A stretch of DNA of 64,000 nucleotides from Devosia sp. LC5 (GCF_000735585.1 NZ_JNNO01000007.1:1-64000), one strand, 5' to 3'; numbered from the stretch's first letter, positions 1 to 8,433 are shown. The notes: generated by a model from the letters alone, not told the origin. Made by a program: numbers and translations.

Positions 1-1825
1 CCACCACCGCGCCGCCGGCCTGCAGCTCACGCACGATACGCTGCTTGTCCTCGGGCAGCAGACCGGCCCGGACGTCCATGCCGAGCGAGGATCCGATCGC
101 ACGGGCCGTGCGTTCGTTGTCACCGGTCAACATCACAGTCTTCACGCCGGCGGCCTTGAGCGCATCCAGACCGGCACGGGCATCGAGGCGCGGCTCGTCG
201 CGGATCGCGAAGATACCCACGATCTTATCGTTTGCGAGCAGGACCGAGACCGTCTTGCCTTCGTCGTTGAAGCCATCGATCCGGGACTGCAGTTCGGCGG
301 GAATGCCTGCCTGTTCGTTAGCTGCCTTCGGGGATGCAAGCAGCAGGCGATCGCCGCCAACGGTTCCTGTCACCCCCTTGCCGCCGATGGCCTTGGCATC
401 CATGGCGGGCGGCACCGGGACGTTCATAGCCTTGGCCTTAGCCAAAATCGCCAGAGCAAGGGGATGGCTCGATCCGGTTTCAATGGCAGCTGCCATGGAC
501 AGGACCTTGGAATCCGAGATGCCTATGGCGATCAAATCGGTCACCTGGGGCTTGCCTTCGGTCAGGGTGCCGGTCTTGTCGAGCGCCACGGTGGTCACCT
601 TGCGCAACCCCTCGAGCACGGCGCCACCCTTCAGCAGCAAGCCACGACGTGCGCCTGCCGACAGAGCGGCTGCGATGGCGGCGGGCGTGGAGATCACCAG
701 GGCGCACGGGCAGCCGATCAGCAGGATGGCCAGACCTTTGTAGACCCATTCGCCCCAGGCCTGGCCCAGCAGCAGCGGCGGCACGATGGCAACGAGAGCG
801 CCGACCAGCAGAACGGCGGGCGTGTAGTAGCGGGAAAATTGGTCGATGAAGCGTTCGGTCGGCGCCTTGCTTTCCTGGGCTTCTTCCACCAATCGGATCA
901 CCCGGGCGATCGTGTTGTCGCTGGCCTGGGCGGTGACCCGTACCTTGAGGACGTTGTCGGTGTTGATGGTGCCGGCGAACACGCGATCCCCTGGCCCCTT
1001 GTTCTTGGGAACACTTTCTCCCGTCACCGGAGACTCGTCCACGGCGCTGCTGCCTTCGACGATGTCGCCATCGGCGGGGATACGGTCACCCGGGCGGATC
1101 ATCACCATCGCCTTGAGGGCAAGGCCTGCAGCCGGGACTTCCCGAACCTGGTCACCCTCGATCAGTTGAGCCGTCTTCGGGACCAGGTCGGCAAGCCCCT
1201 TGATGCTCGCCCGGGCCCGTCCGGCAGCAACGCCTTCCAGCAGTTCCCCCACCAGGAACAGCAGCACGACGGTCGCTGCCTCCTCCGTGGCGCCGATGAT
1301 GACGGCCCCGATTGCGGCGATGCTCATCAGTGTCTCGATCGAGAATGGTGAACCTGCCATGGCACCGGCGACGGCACGCCGCCCGATCGGCACCAGACCG
1401 ACCAACAAGGCAATCAGGAACGCCCAGTGCCCGATTTCGGGAAGGACCTGGCCGACAAGGTAGGCGAGGAGCAGAGCAGCCCCGCATGACAGGGTCAGCA
1501 TGGCTTTGCGGGTGCGCCACCAGGGACCGTCTTCGTCATGGTCAGAGTTGCCATGAAGGTGCAGGTCCGTCGTTTGATCCTGGCTCTCCGTGGCCTCAGG
1601 AGATCGGATCGGCTTGGTCGGGTAGCCCAGATTGGTCACCTTGCCGGCAACAGTTTGGAGGTCCGCCTGGGCACTATGGCGCACGGACATGGTGCCGTTC
1701 ATCACCGAAACGGAAACATCCTCGACCCCGGCAACCCGGCGCGCAGCCGTGTCAACTTTCATAGCGCAGCTAGCGCAATCCATGCCTTCTACACGGAAGC
1801 GTGTGGTTTCAATCCTTGCGTTCAT
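1..1825 (-). CDS. zntA: Zn/Cd/Pb-exporting P1B-type ATPase, C-terminus cut by window edge
   Basis: Inner-membrane pump expected to export divalent soft metals (Zn, Cd, Pb) using ATP. The reading frame is open from the ATG at 1825 to the window start, about 608 codons. Seen in order: an N-terminal heavy-metal-associated domain with MDCASC (residues 15-20), the transmembrane CPC metal site in LIGCPCALVI, the phosphorylation loop LDKTGT, the SSHPLA motif diagnostic of P1B ATPases, and MLTGDN of the hinge. A CPC site with one CxxC-type HMA domain fits the ZntA/CadA group. The last transmembrane helices lie outside the window. The gene is divergent from a CadR-type regulator and shares a MerR-type promoter with it. 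The exact metal is inferred from family and neighbour. Confidence 0.93.
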   Translation of the reverse strand, partial: MNARIETTRFRVEGMDCASCAMKVDTAARRVAGVEDVSVSVMNGTMSVRHSAQADLQTVAGKVTNLGYPTKPIRSPEATESQDQTTDLHLHGNSDHDEDGPWWRTRKAMLTLSCGAALLLAYLVGQVLPEIGHWAFLIALLVGLVPIGRRAVAGAMAGSPFSIETLMSIAAIGAVIIGATEEAATVVLLFLVGELLEGVAAGRARASIKGLADLVPKTAQLIEGDQVREVPAAGLALKAMVMIRPGDRIPADGDIVEGSSAVDESPVTGESVPKNKGPGDRVFAGTINTDNVLKVRVTAQASDNTIARVIRLVEEAQESKAPTERFIDQFSRYYTPAVLLVGALVAIVPPLLLGQAWGEWVYKGLAILLIGCPCALVISTPAAIAAALSAGARRGLLLKGGAVLEGLRKVTTVALDKTGTLTEGKPQVTDLIAIGISDSKVLSMAAAIETGSSHPLALAILAKAKAMNVPVPPAMDAKAIGGKGVTGTVGGDRLLLASPKAANEQAGIPAELQSRIDGFNDEGKTVSVLLANDKIVGIFAIRDEPRLDARAGLDALKAAGVKTVMLTGDNERTARAIGSSLGMDVRAGLLPEDKQRIVRELQAGGAVV

Positions 1826-1854
1826 GACAGCGACTCCTTGCAATCTTGTCGCTG

Positions 1855-1885
1855 TGCCTACATCCTCAAGTCACTAGAGGAGCAA
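1855..1885 (-). promoter_or_regulatory. MerR-type promoter/operator of the P-type ATPase
   Basis: In the 67-bp gap between the divergent ATPase and regulator lies a 17-bp imperfect dyad, CCTCAAGTCACTAGAGG (1864-1880), with one mismatch between arms. Read on the minus strand it sits between a TTGCTC -35 element (1885-1880) and a weak TAGGCA -10 (1860-1855), a 19-nt spacer. Over-long spacers with a central dyad are the hallmark of promoters that MerR proteins untwist. The second metal unit at 4289-4319 has the same arrangement, which supports the reading. Confidence 0.8.
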
Positions 1886-1892
1886 GCGGAGA

Positions 1893-2324
1893 ATGAATCA
1901 CGTGTTTGCGATCGGCAAGGTTTCGGAAGCGACAGGGGTGAAAGTGCCCACCATCCGCTACTACGAACAGATCGGACTGTTGCCGCCACCGCCCAGGACC
2001 GAGGGCAACCGGCGGACCTATGACAGGAAAGATGCGGACCGCCTGACCTTCATCCGCCATTCGCGTGAGTTGGGCTTCGAGATCGACCAAATCCGCACCC
2101 TGTTGTCGCTACAAGACCGTCCTGGCCAGTCATGCGGCGAAGCCGACGCCATCGCGAAGGCGAGGCTGGTCGAGGTCAAGGAGAAGATCACCAGCCTCAA
2201 GGCTCTCGAGGCCGAACTGGAGCGTATGGTGGAAGGATGTTCCCACGGGAGGGTCGAAAGCTGCCAGGTGATCGAAATCCTGGCTGACCACGGCAAGTGC
2301 AAGCACCATCAGCACGACGCGTGA
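1893..2324 (+). CDS. cadR: MerR-family metal-responsive regulator (CadR/PbrR type)
   Basis: A 143-residue cytoplasmic activator expected to sense Cd, Pb or Zn and switch on the divergent ATPase. It has a MerR winged helix (residues 5-70, with TIRYYEQIGLLPPP and RTYDRKDADRLTFIRH), a dimerisation helix (about 80-115) and a metal-binding C-terminus with Cys81, Cys116 and Cys124 plus Cys136 in a Cys/His-rich tail (CKHHQHDA). The three-cysteine arrangement matches CadR/PbrR rather than the mercury sensor MerR. The start ATG is 12 bases past the operator dyad. The choice between Cd, Pb and Zn cannot be made from sequence alone. Confidence 0.9.
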   Translation: MNHVFAIGKVSEATGVKVPTIRYYEQIGLLPPPPRTEGNRRTYDRKDADRLTFIRHSRELGFEIDQIRTLLSLQDRPGQSCGEADAIAKARLVEVKEKITSLKALEAELERMVEGCSHGRVESCQVIEILADHGKCKHHQHDA

Positions 2325-2504
2325 GCTTCGTGCTCGATCTTCCACGCGTTACTTCCGGCGTCCATCTCCTCCTGGAAGCGCTCGACACTTTGCCATCCTG
2401 CCAGAGGAGAACGCCTTTCACGCCGTCAGATTGATATGGCCAAGCTGTTGCACTTTAACGGAGCAGACATTTGTCTGAGGAGACATAACGGGGCCGACAA
2501 GGCG

Positions 2505-3791
2505 CTACCCGCTAGACTGATGTGCTGCCTTTAGCGTGTGAGCCACAAATCGGATCCGCAGGCCACCTGCCGGACGGGTGGGCAATCTGTTCATCGGCAT
2601 AGCTAGGTCCTGATCATCAACCTGATACTGCATCTCCCGGGTAAGCAGGCGGATCGCACTGCTCATGATCGATACAGTCAACCACTCGCCGGGACAGCGA
2701 TGATCTTTCCGAAGATCGCCTGCTCCATGTGGCATGAAACGAAAGTCCTGATCTCGCCAGCTGGAGGCCCTCTCTGGGTGGATCATGAGTGGGTCCGGGT
2801 AAATCCTACCGTCTCGATTGGTGCTGAAGAGGTCCAGCATCACCCACTGACCCTTGTCGAAACGCTTACCGCCCCAGGTGAATGGACGAAGTGACCGCCC
2901 GCCGATCACCGGAAAAAACGGGTACGTTCGGCGCACTTCCTCCGCAAAGGGCTCGATCCAATCATCTTCTCCCCCGGCAATTCTTGTCTGCCATTGCGGG
3001 TGGTGATGGAGCGCCATGGCTGAAAAAAGTATCCAGCGACCGATGGCGACGATGGGGCGCAGCAAGTTGATGAGCTCCACCGCCGCCACCTTTGCAGATA
3101 GTTGCTTTCCGTCACTGTCAATCCAATGGGCAACAAAGCTGACGGGCGCATCCTCAGGTGCCTCGAGTTCTCCCTTGCGGAGTTGAACGATAAGGCTCTC
3201 GAGCTTTCGCTCCAATGCGGCCCGCCGTACGAGTTCCCGCCACATGCGTGGACCGACGCGGCCCGCATTCTCCACCATTCCCACCAACTGATCGCAAAGG
3301 TCGTTGATGTTCACGGTGTAGACGGGTAGTCCGCACCACTCCCAGGCCGCACGCGTCAGGACCAGATTGGACGCTGCAAAGAGTTCCGTTCCTTCCTTCG
3401 CTATCCAGGTTATCGCGGCTTCCCGCCAATGCCGCTCGAATAGACTGACCATCCGATCAGGCGGGGTATCAACCAGAAGTTGCGCAAACATCCGCTTGCG
3501 GTGCCGATGCGCCTCGCCGTCAAGAGCTTGAACGCTACCCTTGTCCTGCAACAATCGCAGTGTGGACGGAGGCATTGCGCCCTTCCGGGTGAACAGGTTC
3601 TGTCCATAAAATAGATCGGCGGCGTCTTCTCCGCGCAGGCATAGAACCGGGCGCAGCATCAGCCTTGTCTCGAAACCATCCGCACCGAGATCGTCGCAAC
3701 GAGTGCCGATGAAGTCGTAGCCTTCGCGGAGGAAGGCCAAGGTGTTGTCGAAGCCCGGAGCTGCCGGAACCTGGATGTATCCTTCACTCAT
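2505..3791 (-). CDS. CYP152-type cytochrome P450 peroxygenase (fatty-acid hydroxylase)
   Basis: A 428-residue soluble P450, close in length to P450-BSbeta and SPalpha. The cysteine ligand loop, GDLRKDHRCPGE with Cys at residue 366, has the longer form typical of CYP152. The I helix carries an Arg-Pro pair (R245-P246 in NLLRPIVAIGRW) in place of the usual acid-alcohol pair. In CYP152 enzymes that Arg binds the fatty-acid carboxylate and allows H2O2-driven alpha- or beta-hydroxylation without a reductase. No ferredoxin or reductase gene adjoins it, which agrees with peroxygenase use. It lies alone between two metal-resistance units, with no evident operon partner. Substrate and regioselectivity are unknown. 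Confidence 0.85.
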   Translation of the reverse strand: MSEGYIQVPAAPGFDNTLAFLREGYDFIGTRCDDLGADGFETRLMLRPVLCLRGEDAADLFYGQNLFTRKGAMPPSTLRLLQDKGSVQALDGEAHRHRKRMFAQLLVDTPPDRMVSLFERHWREAAITWIAKEGTELFAASNLVLTRAAWEWCGLPVYTVNINDLCDQLVGMVENAGRVGPRMWRELVRRAALERKLESLIVQLRKGELEAPEDAPVSFVAHWIDSDGKQLSAKVAAVELINLLRPIVAIGRWILFSAMALHHHPQWQTRIAGGEDDWIEPFAEEVRRTYPFFPVIGGRSLRPFTWGGKRFDKGQWVMLDLFSTNRDGRIYPDPLMIHPERASSWRDQDFRFMPHGAGDLRKDHRCPGEWLTVSIMSSAIRLLTREMQYQVDDQDLAMPMNRLPTRPAGGLRIRFVAHTLKAAHQSSG

Positions 3792-3885
3792 AAGCCAGCC
3801 AACGAGAAAACGCCCTGCTTGTTCCGTCCGTTATTTTGCAGCCCAAATCTAAGAGGTGCGCCCAGCCACAGCATGGTGGTTGCGA

Positions 3886-4281
3886 TCAGGACAATGGCGT
3901 GCTGAGCGCTTCGATGACCCGACATTCCGCCACCACTCCTTTCCGGCATTCTGTCACCATTCTGGACAATTCAAGCTGAAGGTTCTGTAGCCTGGCAATT
4001 CGTCGCTCCACTTCGTCCAGCTGCGCCTGGGCGATGCGGCTGGCATCGGCACACGAAGCCTGCGGCTGCTCCTGCAGGGCCAGCAGGGTTTGCACCGACT
4101 GCAGGTCGAATCCCAGATCGCGGGCATGCCGGATAAAACCAAGGCGCCGCACGTCCGCGGCGTCATAGACACGCCGGCCATTATCCTGCCGCGCTGGTGG
4201 AGGGAGCACTCCCGAACGCTCGTAGTACCGGATGGTCTCGATATTGACCCCCGTTTCACGCGACAGGTCTCCGATCTGCAT
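3886..4281 (-). CDS. cadR: MerR-family metal-responsive regulator (CadR type), second copy
   Basis: A 131-residue regulator with the MerR helix-turn-helix (residues 2-65, TIRYYERSGVLPPP) and metal-ligand cysteines Cys77, Cys112 and Cys120, close to the C77/C112/C119 triad known for CadR. The start chosen is the ATG at 4281 (MQIGDLSRETG), which aligns with the start of the HTH fold; an upstream in-frame codon at 4338 would run through the operator. It is divergent from the HMA-CDF/lspA operon and probably activates it. It differs enough from the copy at 1893 to be a separate acquisition and lacks the Cys/His-rich tail. Confidence 0.9.
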   Translation of the reverse strand: MQIGDLSRETGVNIETIRYYERSGVLPPPARQDNGRRVYDAADVRRLGFIRHARDLGFDLQSVQTLLALQEQPQASCADASRIAQAQLDEVERRIARLQNLQLELSRMVTECRKGVVAECRVIEALSTPLS

Positions 4282-4288
4282 TTTCCGC

Positions 4289-4319
4289 TTGCTCCTGTAG
4301 TCACTACAGGTTGTAGCCT
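4289..4319 (+). promoter_or_regulatory. MerR-type promoter/operator of the HMA-CDF/lspA operon
   Basis: A perfect 17-bp palindrome, CCTGTAGTCACTACAGG (4294-4310), lies between a TTGCTC -35 element (4289-4294) and a weak TAGCCT -10 (4314-4319), a 19-nt spacer. The geometry and the TTGCTC hexamer match the promoter at 1855-1885 of the other metal unit. Confidence 0.83.
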
Positions 4320-4352
4320 CTGTGCCGATCCACCTCAAGAAGGAGCATGAGC

Positions 4353-5237
4353 ATGAGTGCTGCTGCCGAAACCATCCGCTACCAAGTCACCGGCATGGAC
4401 TGTTCCTCCTGCGCCGCGAAGATCGAAGGCGCCGCCCGAAAGGTGGAAGGTGTTCAGGACGTGAAGGTCTCCATCGCATCGCAGGTCATGACCCTGGAAG
4501 TGGACGATCCGGACCGGCGATTGCCAGTGCTTGAGAGTGCGGTGACCGACCTTGGCTACCAGCTCGATCGGATCGGCGTGCGAAAGGATTCCGGTTTCGA
4601 ACGCGACCAGGGCGGCGGCGGCGGTGACGACGATGACCATATCCCTGACCTGTCGCATGTCACGCCGGACTACAAGCGTGCGCTCTGGACTGTCGTGCTG
4701 CTCAACGTCGGCTACGGCATCATCGAGATCGTCGGCAGTTTCATCGCCGGCTCCCAGGCGCTGCAGGCGGATTCGCTCGACTTTCTCGGCGATGGCCTGA
4801 TTTCGTTTCTTGGCCTCATAGCGGTAGGATGGGGCCTTGCGGCTCGAGCCAAGGCGGCGCTGTTACAGGGGATCTTTCTCGGCCTCCTTGGATTGGGCGT
4901 GGTGGCTTCAACAGTCTACCGGATCTTCGTCGAACACCAACCCGAGAGCCTGTTGATGGGCGGGTTCGCCCTGGTCGCCTTCGCCGTCAACGTGCTGGCT
5001 GCCGTGGTGCTTATCCCGCATCGCAAGGGTGATGCCAACATGCGGGCCGTATGGCTCTTCTCGCGCAATGATGCCATCGGCAACCTGGCCGTGGTCGCCG
5101 CGGCGGCGGTCGTCTGGTGGACCGGCTCGCAATGGCCGGACCTGATCGTCGCCTTTGCGGTCGCGGGGCTGTTCCTGCAGTCCGCCTGGTCGATCATCCG
5201 CGATGCACGTTCGGACCTCAAGCAGGCCGGCAGATGA
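4353..5237 (+). CDS. Cation diffusion facilitator with N-terminal heavy-metal-associated domain
   Basis: A 294-residue inner-membrane metal exporter of CDF type. Residues 1-70 form an HMA domain (GMDCSSCAAKIEGA). A Gly/Asp-rich linker follows (GGGGGDDDDH), then about six membrane helices. The transport-site motif of helix 2 is DSLDFLGDG and that of helix 5 is SRNDAIGNL, so the His of the canonical HxxxD site is Asn here. The start at 4353 is preferred because AAGGAG (4340-4345) lies 7 bases upstream; the ATG at 4347 is only 1 base from it. Its stop overlaps the lspA start (ATGA). Cd/Zn export is inferred from the CadR-type regulator and promoter. Confidence 0.85.
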   Translation: MSAAAETIRYQVTGMDCSSCAAKIEGAARKVEGVQDVKVSIASQVMTLEVDDPDRRLPVLESAVTDLGYQLDRIGVRKDSGFERDQGGGGGDDDDHIPDLSHVTPDYKRALWTVVLLNVGYGIIEIVGSFIAGSQALQADSLDFLGDGLISFLGLIAVGWGLAARAKAALLQGIFLGLLGLGVVASTVYRIFVEHQPESLLMGGFALVAFAVNVLAAVVLIPHRKGDANMRAVWLFSRNDAIGNLAVVAAAAVVWWTGSQWPDLIVAFAVAGLFLQSAWSIIRDARSDLKQAGR

Positions 5238-5725
5238 GCAACCAGGACGCTTCCCTCTTTCTTGTCCTCGGGATCATCGGCGTGGATGCCTCCACCAAGG
5301 AGGCGGCGCTGATGTATCTCGATGGCAGTGTCGTGCCGGTTCTGCCGGTGTTGAACCTGACGCTCGGGTTCAACACCGGCGTGAGCTTCGGTATGTTCGC
5401 CTCGGACGGAACGCAGGGCTGGTTGGCGATAGTCCTTTTGACCCTTGCCATCTGCTCTGTGGTGGCGTGGCTTTGGCACAAGAGCCGACATCTTCTCGAA
5501 CGTCTCGGCTATGCCTCTATCCTCGGCGGGGCACTCGGCAACCTTGTGGACAGGGTTCCGGACGGGGCCGTTACCGACTTCATCGACATCCACGCCGGTG
5601 GCTGGCACTTCCCCACCTTCAATCTGGCCGATGTCGGCATTGCGGCTGGCGTCATGATGTTGCTGGTATCGGCTCTTGCCGGTGCTTTGGGAAGCCATGT
5701 TGGCGCACGCGGGCGAGGCGCTTGA
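5234..5725 (+). CDS. lspA: Lipoprotein signal peptidase II, metal-operon-linked copy
   Basis: A 163-residue integral membrane aspartyl protease that removes signal peptides from prolipoproteins. It shows the four-helix LspA pattern: DASTKEAA in the first periplasmic segment, NTGVSFGMF, and the catalytic aspartates in GNLVDRVPDGAVTDFIDI and FNLADVGI. The ATG at 5234 overlaps the CDF stop by 4 bases, so translation is coupled. Linkage of an extra LspA to metal efflux is known from lead resistance (PbrC in pbr operons) and from Cd/Zn islands. No lipoprotein is encoded in this operon, so its target is unclear. Confidence 0.9.
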   Translation: MSNQDASLFLVLGIIGVDASTKEAALMYLDGSVVPVLPVLNLTLGFNTGVSFGMFASDGTQGWLAIVLLTLAICSVVAWLWHKSRHLLERLGYASILGGALGNLVDRVPDGAVTDFIDIHAGGWHFPTFNLADVGIAAGVMMLLVSALAGALGSHVGARGRGA

Positions 5726-5730
5726 AGGGA

Positions 5731-5755
5731 CCGGTCGCCTACGCAAGGCGACCGG
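5731..5755 (+). terminator. Hairpin at the end of the CDF-lspA operon
   Basis: A perfect 10-bp stem, CCGGTCGCCT (5731-5740) with AGGCGACCGG (5746-5755), closes a 5-nt loop a few bases after the lspA stop. No U-run follows, so it may act with Rho or stabilise the mRNA end. A second stem, GGAGAGACC (5851-5859) with GGTCTCTCC (5894-5902), lies just past the converging histidine-kinase stop and may serve that gene. Confidence 0.5.
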
Positions 5756-5904
5756 GGGAGGGGGATCACTCATCCGAGGGGTGACGAAAATCCGTGTGTG
5801 CGGACCCTGGGCGCACCTGCAACGGAGGCCAACGGCCGGAAGTGAAGGATGGAGAGACCCCGCTGTAGCTAGTGCGGGGAGAGAGCGCGGGGCGGTCTCT
5901 CCCC

Positions 5905-7173
5905 CTAACTACGAAAAAACCTAGCCGCTCCAGGAAGCGAAATACGAACTTTGATGGTGGTGCCCACCCCGGGCTTGCTGGCTATCGTCAGCTTACCGCC
6001 AAGGGACGTTGCCATTTGGGCGCAACTGGTCAACCCAAGCCCCGTGTGCTCGGCCGCCTTGGTTGAAAAGAAAGGTATGGTGGCCTTTTCTACGATTTCG
6101 CGGCTCATCCCAATCCCGTTATCGGTGACATGCAGGAGCAACTTATGGGGCTGGAATGGCAAGGTCGGACGCTGGATGGCAGCTTGGACAACGACCTTGG
6201 GAACTTCCACTAGTTCGACAGCCGCTAGCGCGTTCTGAACGAGCTCGTCCAGCAACACGCTTATGGCGCTTGCGGGCACATTCCACTGAACGACATCGCC
6301 ATTCGCCACGATTTCCACGACGTTGTTTCGGGCCAAATCCCGCATCAGCTCGCCCAGGACCTCTGTGCGTTGTTCGCTTTTGGCGTGGGCAATCTGATGC
6401 AGGTCATCATTGATGCCTTCCAGCTCAATCGCAGCGCTCTTAGCGGCGGCCATCATTGCGGTGTTTGGGGGTTTTTCGGCGCTAACGTTATCTAAGAACA
6501 GTCGCAAGGCTGTCACGCGGGATCGAGTCATATGCACGAACAGCGAAGCGAAAGCGCGAATCTGCTTGTCCTTCCAGAACAGGTAAGAATAGCGGCGATA
6601 AATGATGACATAGATGAGAGCGAGCGGCCCTAAAGACAGCCAAAAATATATCCAGTTGTTTAGGATATTCTGCCTAATCTGCGCGGTAACCTGCATTCGG
6701 GTGCTATGGTTTCGCGGTGTCGTCGTCAGATTTTTTGTAAGGTCGCGCAGTTGACGGGATAGTGTTGCAACAATAGGGCCGCCCGACAGGATGGCCGACA
6801 CAATATCGGTTTCATAGGCATGTTGGCTCTGTTCTAGGAGCGCAATTTGATCGGCATCAACCAAATCCGCTAAATATGGCAACGACATAATCTGCGCGAT
6901 GTTGGTCTGTGCCAGCAAGGTCTGCCGCATAGCGTCAGGATTGAGAACTTCTCCGGTTGCTACGGCGAGTTCAATATAGCCGGTAAGCCGAATGAAGGCT
7001 TCGCGGGCCTGGCTAGCGCGCCATTGGAATTCAGACGTTTGAGTCAGTATCTTGCTGGTCTGAACCCGGAAACTTTCGGTCTGTACAAATGCCCAGATTG
7101 TTCCGGCGAGAAAGACGATCAATCCGATGTAGGGAAGGGCCGAAAAGAAGCGTCTAGGTATGACCCTTTTCAT
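5905..7173 (-). CDS. Membrane sensor histidine kinase
   Basis: A 422-residue sensor kinase. Membrane helix 1 spans about residues 11-30, a periplasmic helical region about 31-170 and helix 2 about 172-192. A possible phosphoacceptor His lies in LFVHMTRSRVTALRLF. The HATPase domain has the N-box near LVQNALAAVELVE, the G1 box DNGIGMS and the G2 box GLGLTSCAQM. The His box is not a textbook HisKA, so the phosphoacceptor is tentative. The start overlaps the stop of the upstream periplasmic-protein gene (ATGA), pointing to co-translation. The partner is probably the response regulator three genes upstream in the same unit. The signal is unknown; the periplasmic neighbour is a candidate co-sensor. 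Confidence 0.82.
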   Translation of the reverse strand: MKRVIPRRFFSALPYIGLIVFLAGTIWAFVQTESFRVQTSKILTQTSEFQWRASQAREAFIRLTGYIELAVATGEVLNPDAMRQTLLAQTNIAQIMSLPYLADLVDADQIALLEQSQHAYETDIVSAILSGGPIVATLSRQLRDLTKNLTTTPRNHSTRMQVTAQIRQNILNNWIYFWLSLGPLALIYVIIYRRYSYLFWKDKQIRAFASLFVHMTRSRVTALRLFLDNVSAEKPPNTAMMAAAKSAAIELEGINDDLHQIAHAKSEQRTEVLGELMRDLARNNVVEIVANGDVVQWNVPASAISVLLDELVQNALAAVELVEVPKVVVQAAIQRPTLPFQPHKLLLHVTDNGIGMSREIVEKATIPFFSTKAAEHTGLGLTSCAQMATSLGGKLTIASKPGVGTTIKVRISLPGAARFFRS

Positions 7174-7736
7174 GCGAGGGGTTGAACGGAGACCGGGAAG
7201 AACACCCAGATCGCATTGCGCGACGGGTGGTAATATTCAGGCAGGCGGTCATACGGCCAAACCATGAACATGGGACCTTTTTCAACCATGCCGATAGGGC
7301 GGAAATTTTGCTCTGGCGCACATAAGGCGCTCTGCCGATCTTCTTCAGTGCAGTTCCGCTCAAGGGCGATGATGGGATTATAGCTCTGAATCTCTTCCAT
7401 GGTGATGTCTGAATAGAAATCGTCATAGGCGGTCACCCGAACGGACGCGCCATCGGCCTGTCCCGTCTCAGACAAGACATCAGCGAGCAACGGGCCGCGA
7501 TAGATGACGGTTTCATCTTCTGCGGTCCAAGGCGTGCGCGTGTCGTAGGTTTGCTGAGAGAAATCGGTCTTCAATTGCTCTGTGCTGAAGCTTTCGACGG
7601 TCTCCCCGTTGACGTCTTTGACGGTCATGATGTTGGGGTCCAGCACATCTACCGCCGAGGCAGTTACCGTAAGGCAAGCCAGAGACGCTACCGCTATGGA
7701 CCAAGCCAAAACTGCTGATTTATTTGAAGTTTTCAT
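7170..7736 (-). CDS. Small periplasmic protein of the molybdopterin-oxidoreductase-like fold
   Basis: A 188-residue exported protein with a signal peptide (about residues 1-28, ending SAVDV). The core motifs YRGPLLADVL, VRVTAYDDFYSD, EKGPMFMVWPYD and a final SRNAIWV belong to the small proteins annotated as molybdopterin-dependent oxidoreductase. They resemble part of the sulfite-oxidase fold but are far shorter than true enzymes. No clear Mo-ligating Cys is visible; two cysteines flank an acidic insert (NCTEEDRQSALC). The start at 7736 gives a proper signal peptide; longer frames run through the FkbM gene. It sits between an FkbM methyltransferase and the histidine kinase, overlapping both. 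A binding or sensing role is inferred. Confidence 0.65.
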   Translation of the reverse strand: MKTSNKSAVLAWSIAVASLACLTVTASAVDVLDPNIMTVKDVNGETVESFSTEQLKTDFSQQTYDTRTPWTAEDETVIYRGPLLADVLSETGQADGASVRVTAYDDFYSDITMEEIQSYNPIIALERNCTEEDRQSALCAPEQNFRPIGMVEKGPMFMVWPYDRLPEYYHPSRNAIWVFFPVSVQPLA

Positions 7737-8430
7737 TGCTTGCCTCTGACTGAAATTCGCGTGGGCCATCGTCCTGTGCAAATAGCACACAAGACCCAAA
7801 GGAGGCTCGCGGATCGTAGGCGAATCCACGAAGTGCCAGCGCTTGAGTAATGCGGCGTATGCCATCCAACCCGTACAAATGGTCGTGCAGCTCAATAAAA
7901 ATACGCTGGATGCCGGTCAGTTCGGCGCCAACAAGTAAGTCCCTCTCCGCTCCCTCAATGTCCATGAAGAGAACGTTTATGGCGTGATCGGCGATGAAGT
8001 CGTCGATGTTGGATGAAGCGAGGGTGATGGCCTGCTCATAGGGACCCTGATTTTGGTCCAGAGAAGACATCCAGAGGTCTTTTCGGACGTAGAACGTGTA
8101 TTCCGTGGCGGGGCCTGCTGTGAGCAGTCCCTGGGTCAGCGCAACGTTGCCGACGCCGTTGGCCGCAAGCACCCGCTGCCCCAGGTCAACGGTGGTCGGA
8201 TTAGCCTCGACGGCCCAGACCTTGACGCCTTCGATGCGAGAAATCAGCGTTGTAATGACAGAAAGACCGCTGCCGAGTTCTAAAACACGATCGTTTGGCT
8301 TGACCACAGCGGCGACCCTTTTGGCTTCCTTCGCCTCATAGGAACCGCTCACGATGGACTGCCATATCACCGGTGAAATGTCGCCGTCTTTAACGGGGAC
8401 TTTGACACCGTGAACATTCAAAATATGCAT
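7720..8430 (-). CDS. FkbM-family SAM-dependent methyltransferase
   Basis: A 236-residue soluble methyltransferase. The SAM-binding motif is DRVLELGSGLSVITT, followed by VWAVEANPTTVDLG (acidic residue after strand 2), FMDIEGAERDLLVG (the FkbM DIEG signature) and IFIELHDHLYG. FkbM proteins O-methylate glycans and small molecules; the substrate here is unknown. It begins 3 bases after the response-regulator stop and overlaps the next gene by 17 bases, so it belongs to the same transcription unit. A methyltransferase inside a two-component operon is unusual. Confidence 0.82.
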   Translation of the reverse strand: MHILNVHGVKVPVKDGDISPVIWQSIVSGSYEAKEAKRVAAVVKPNDRVLELGSGLSVITTLISRIEGVKVWAVEANPTTVDLGQRVLAANGVGNVALTQGLLTAGPATEYTFYVRKDLWMSSLDQNQGPYEQAITLASSNIDDFIADHAINVLFMDIEGAERDLLVGAELTGIQRIFIELHDHLYGLDGIRRITQALALRGFAYDPRASFGSCVLFAQDDGPREFQSEASNENFK

Positions 8431-8433
8431 GCG

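Noticed and set aside
464..1351. Long plus-strand reading frame of 295 codons
   Set aside because: It is antisense to the P-type ATPase, whose motifs are unmistakable; long shadow frames are expected in high-GC DNA.
4916..5773. Minus-strand frame of 285 codons across the CDF and lspA genes
   Set aside because: It has no domain and lies opposite two well-supported membrane-protein genes.
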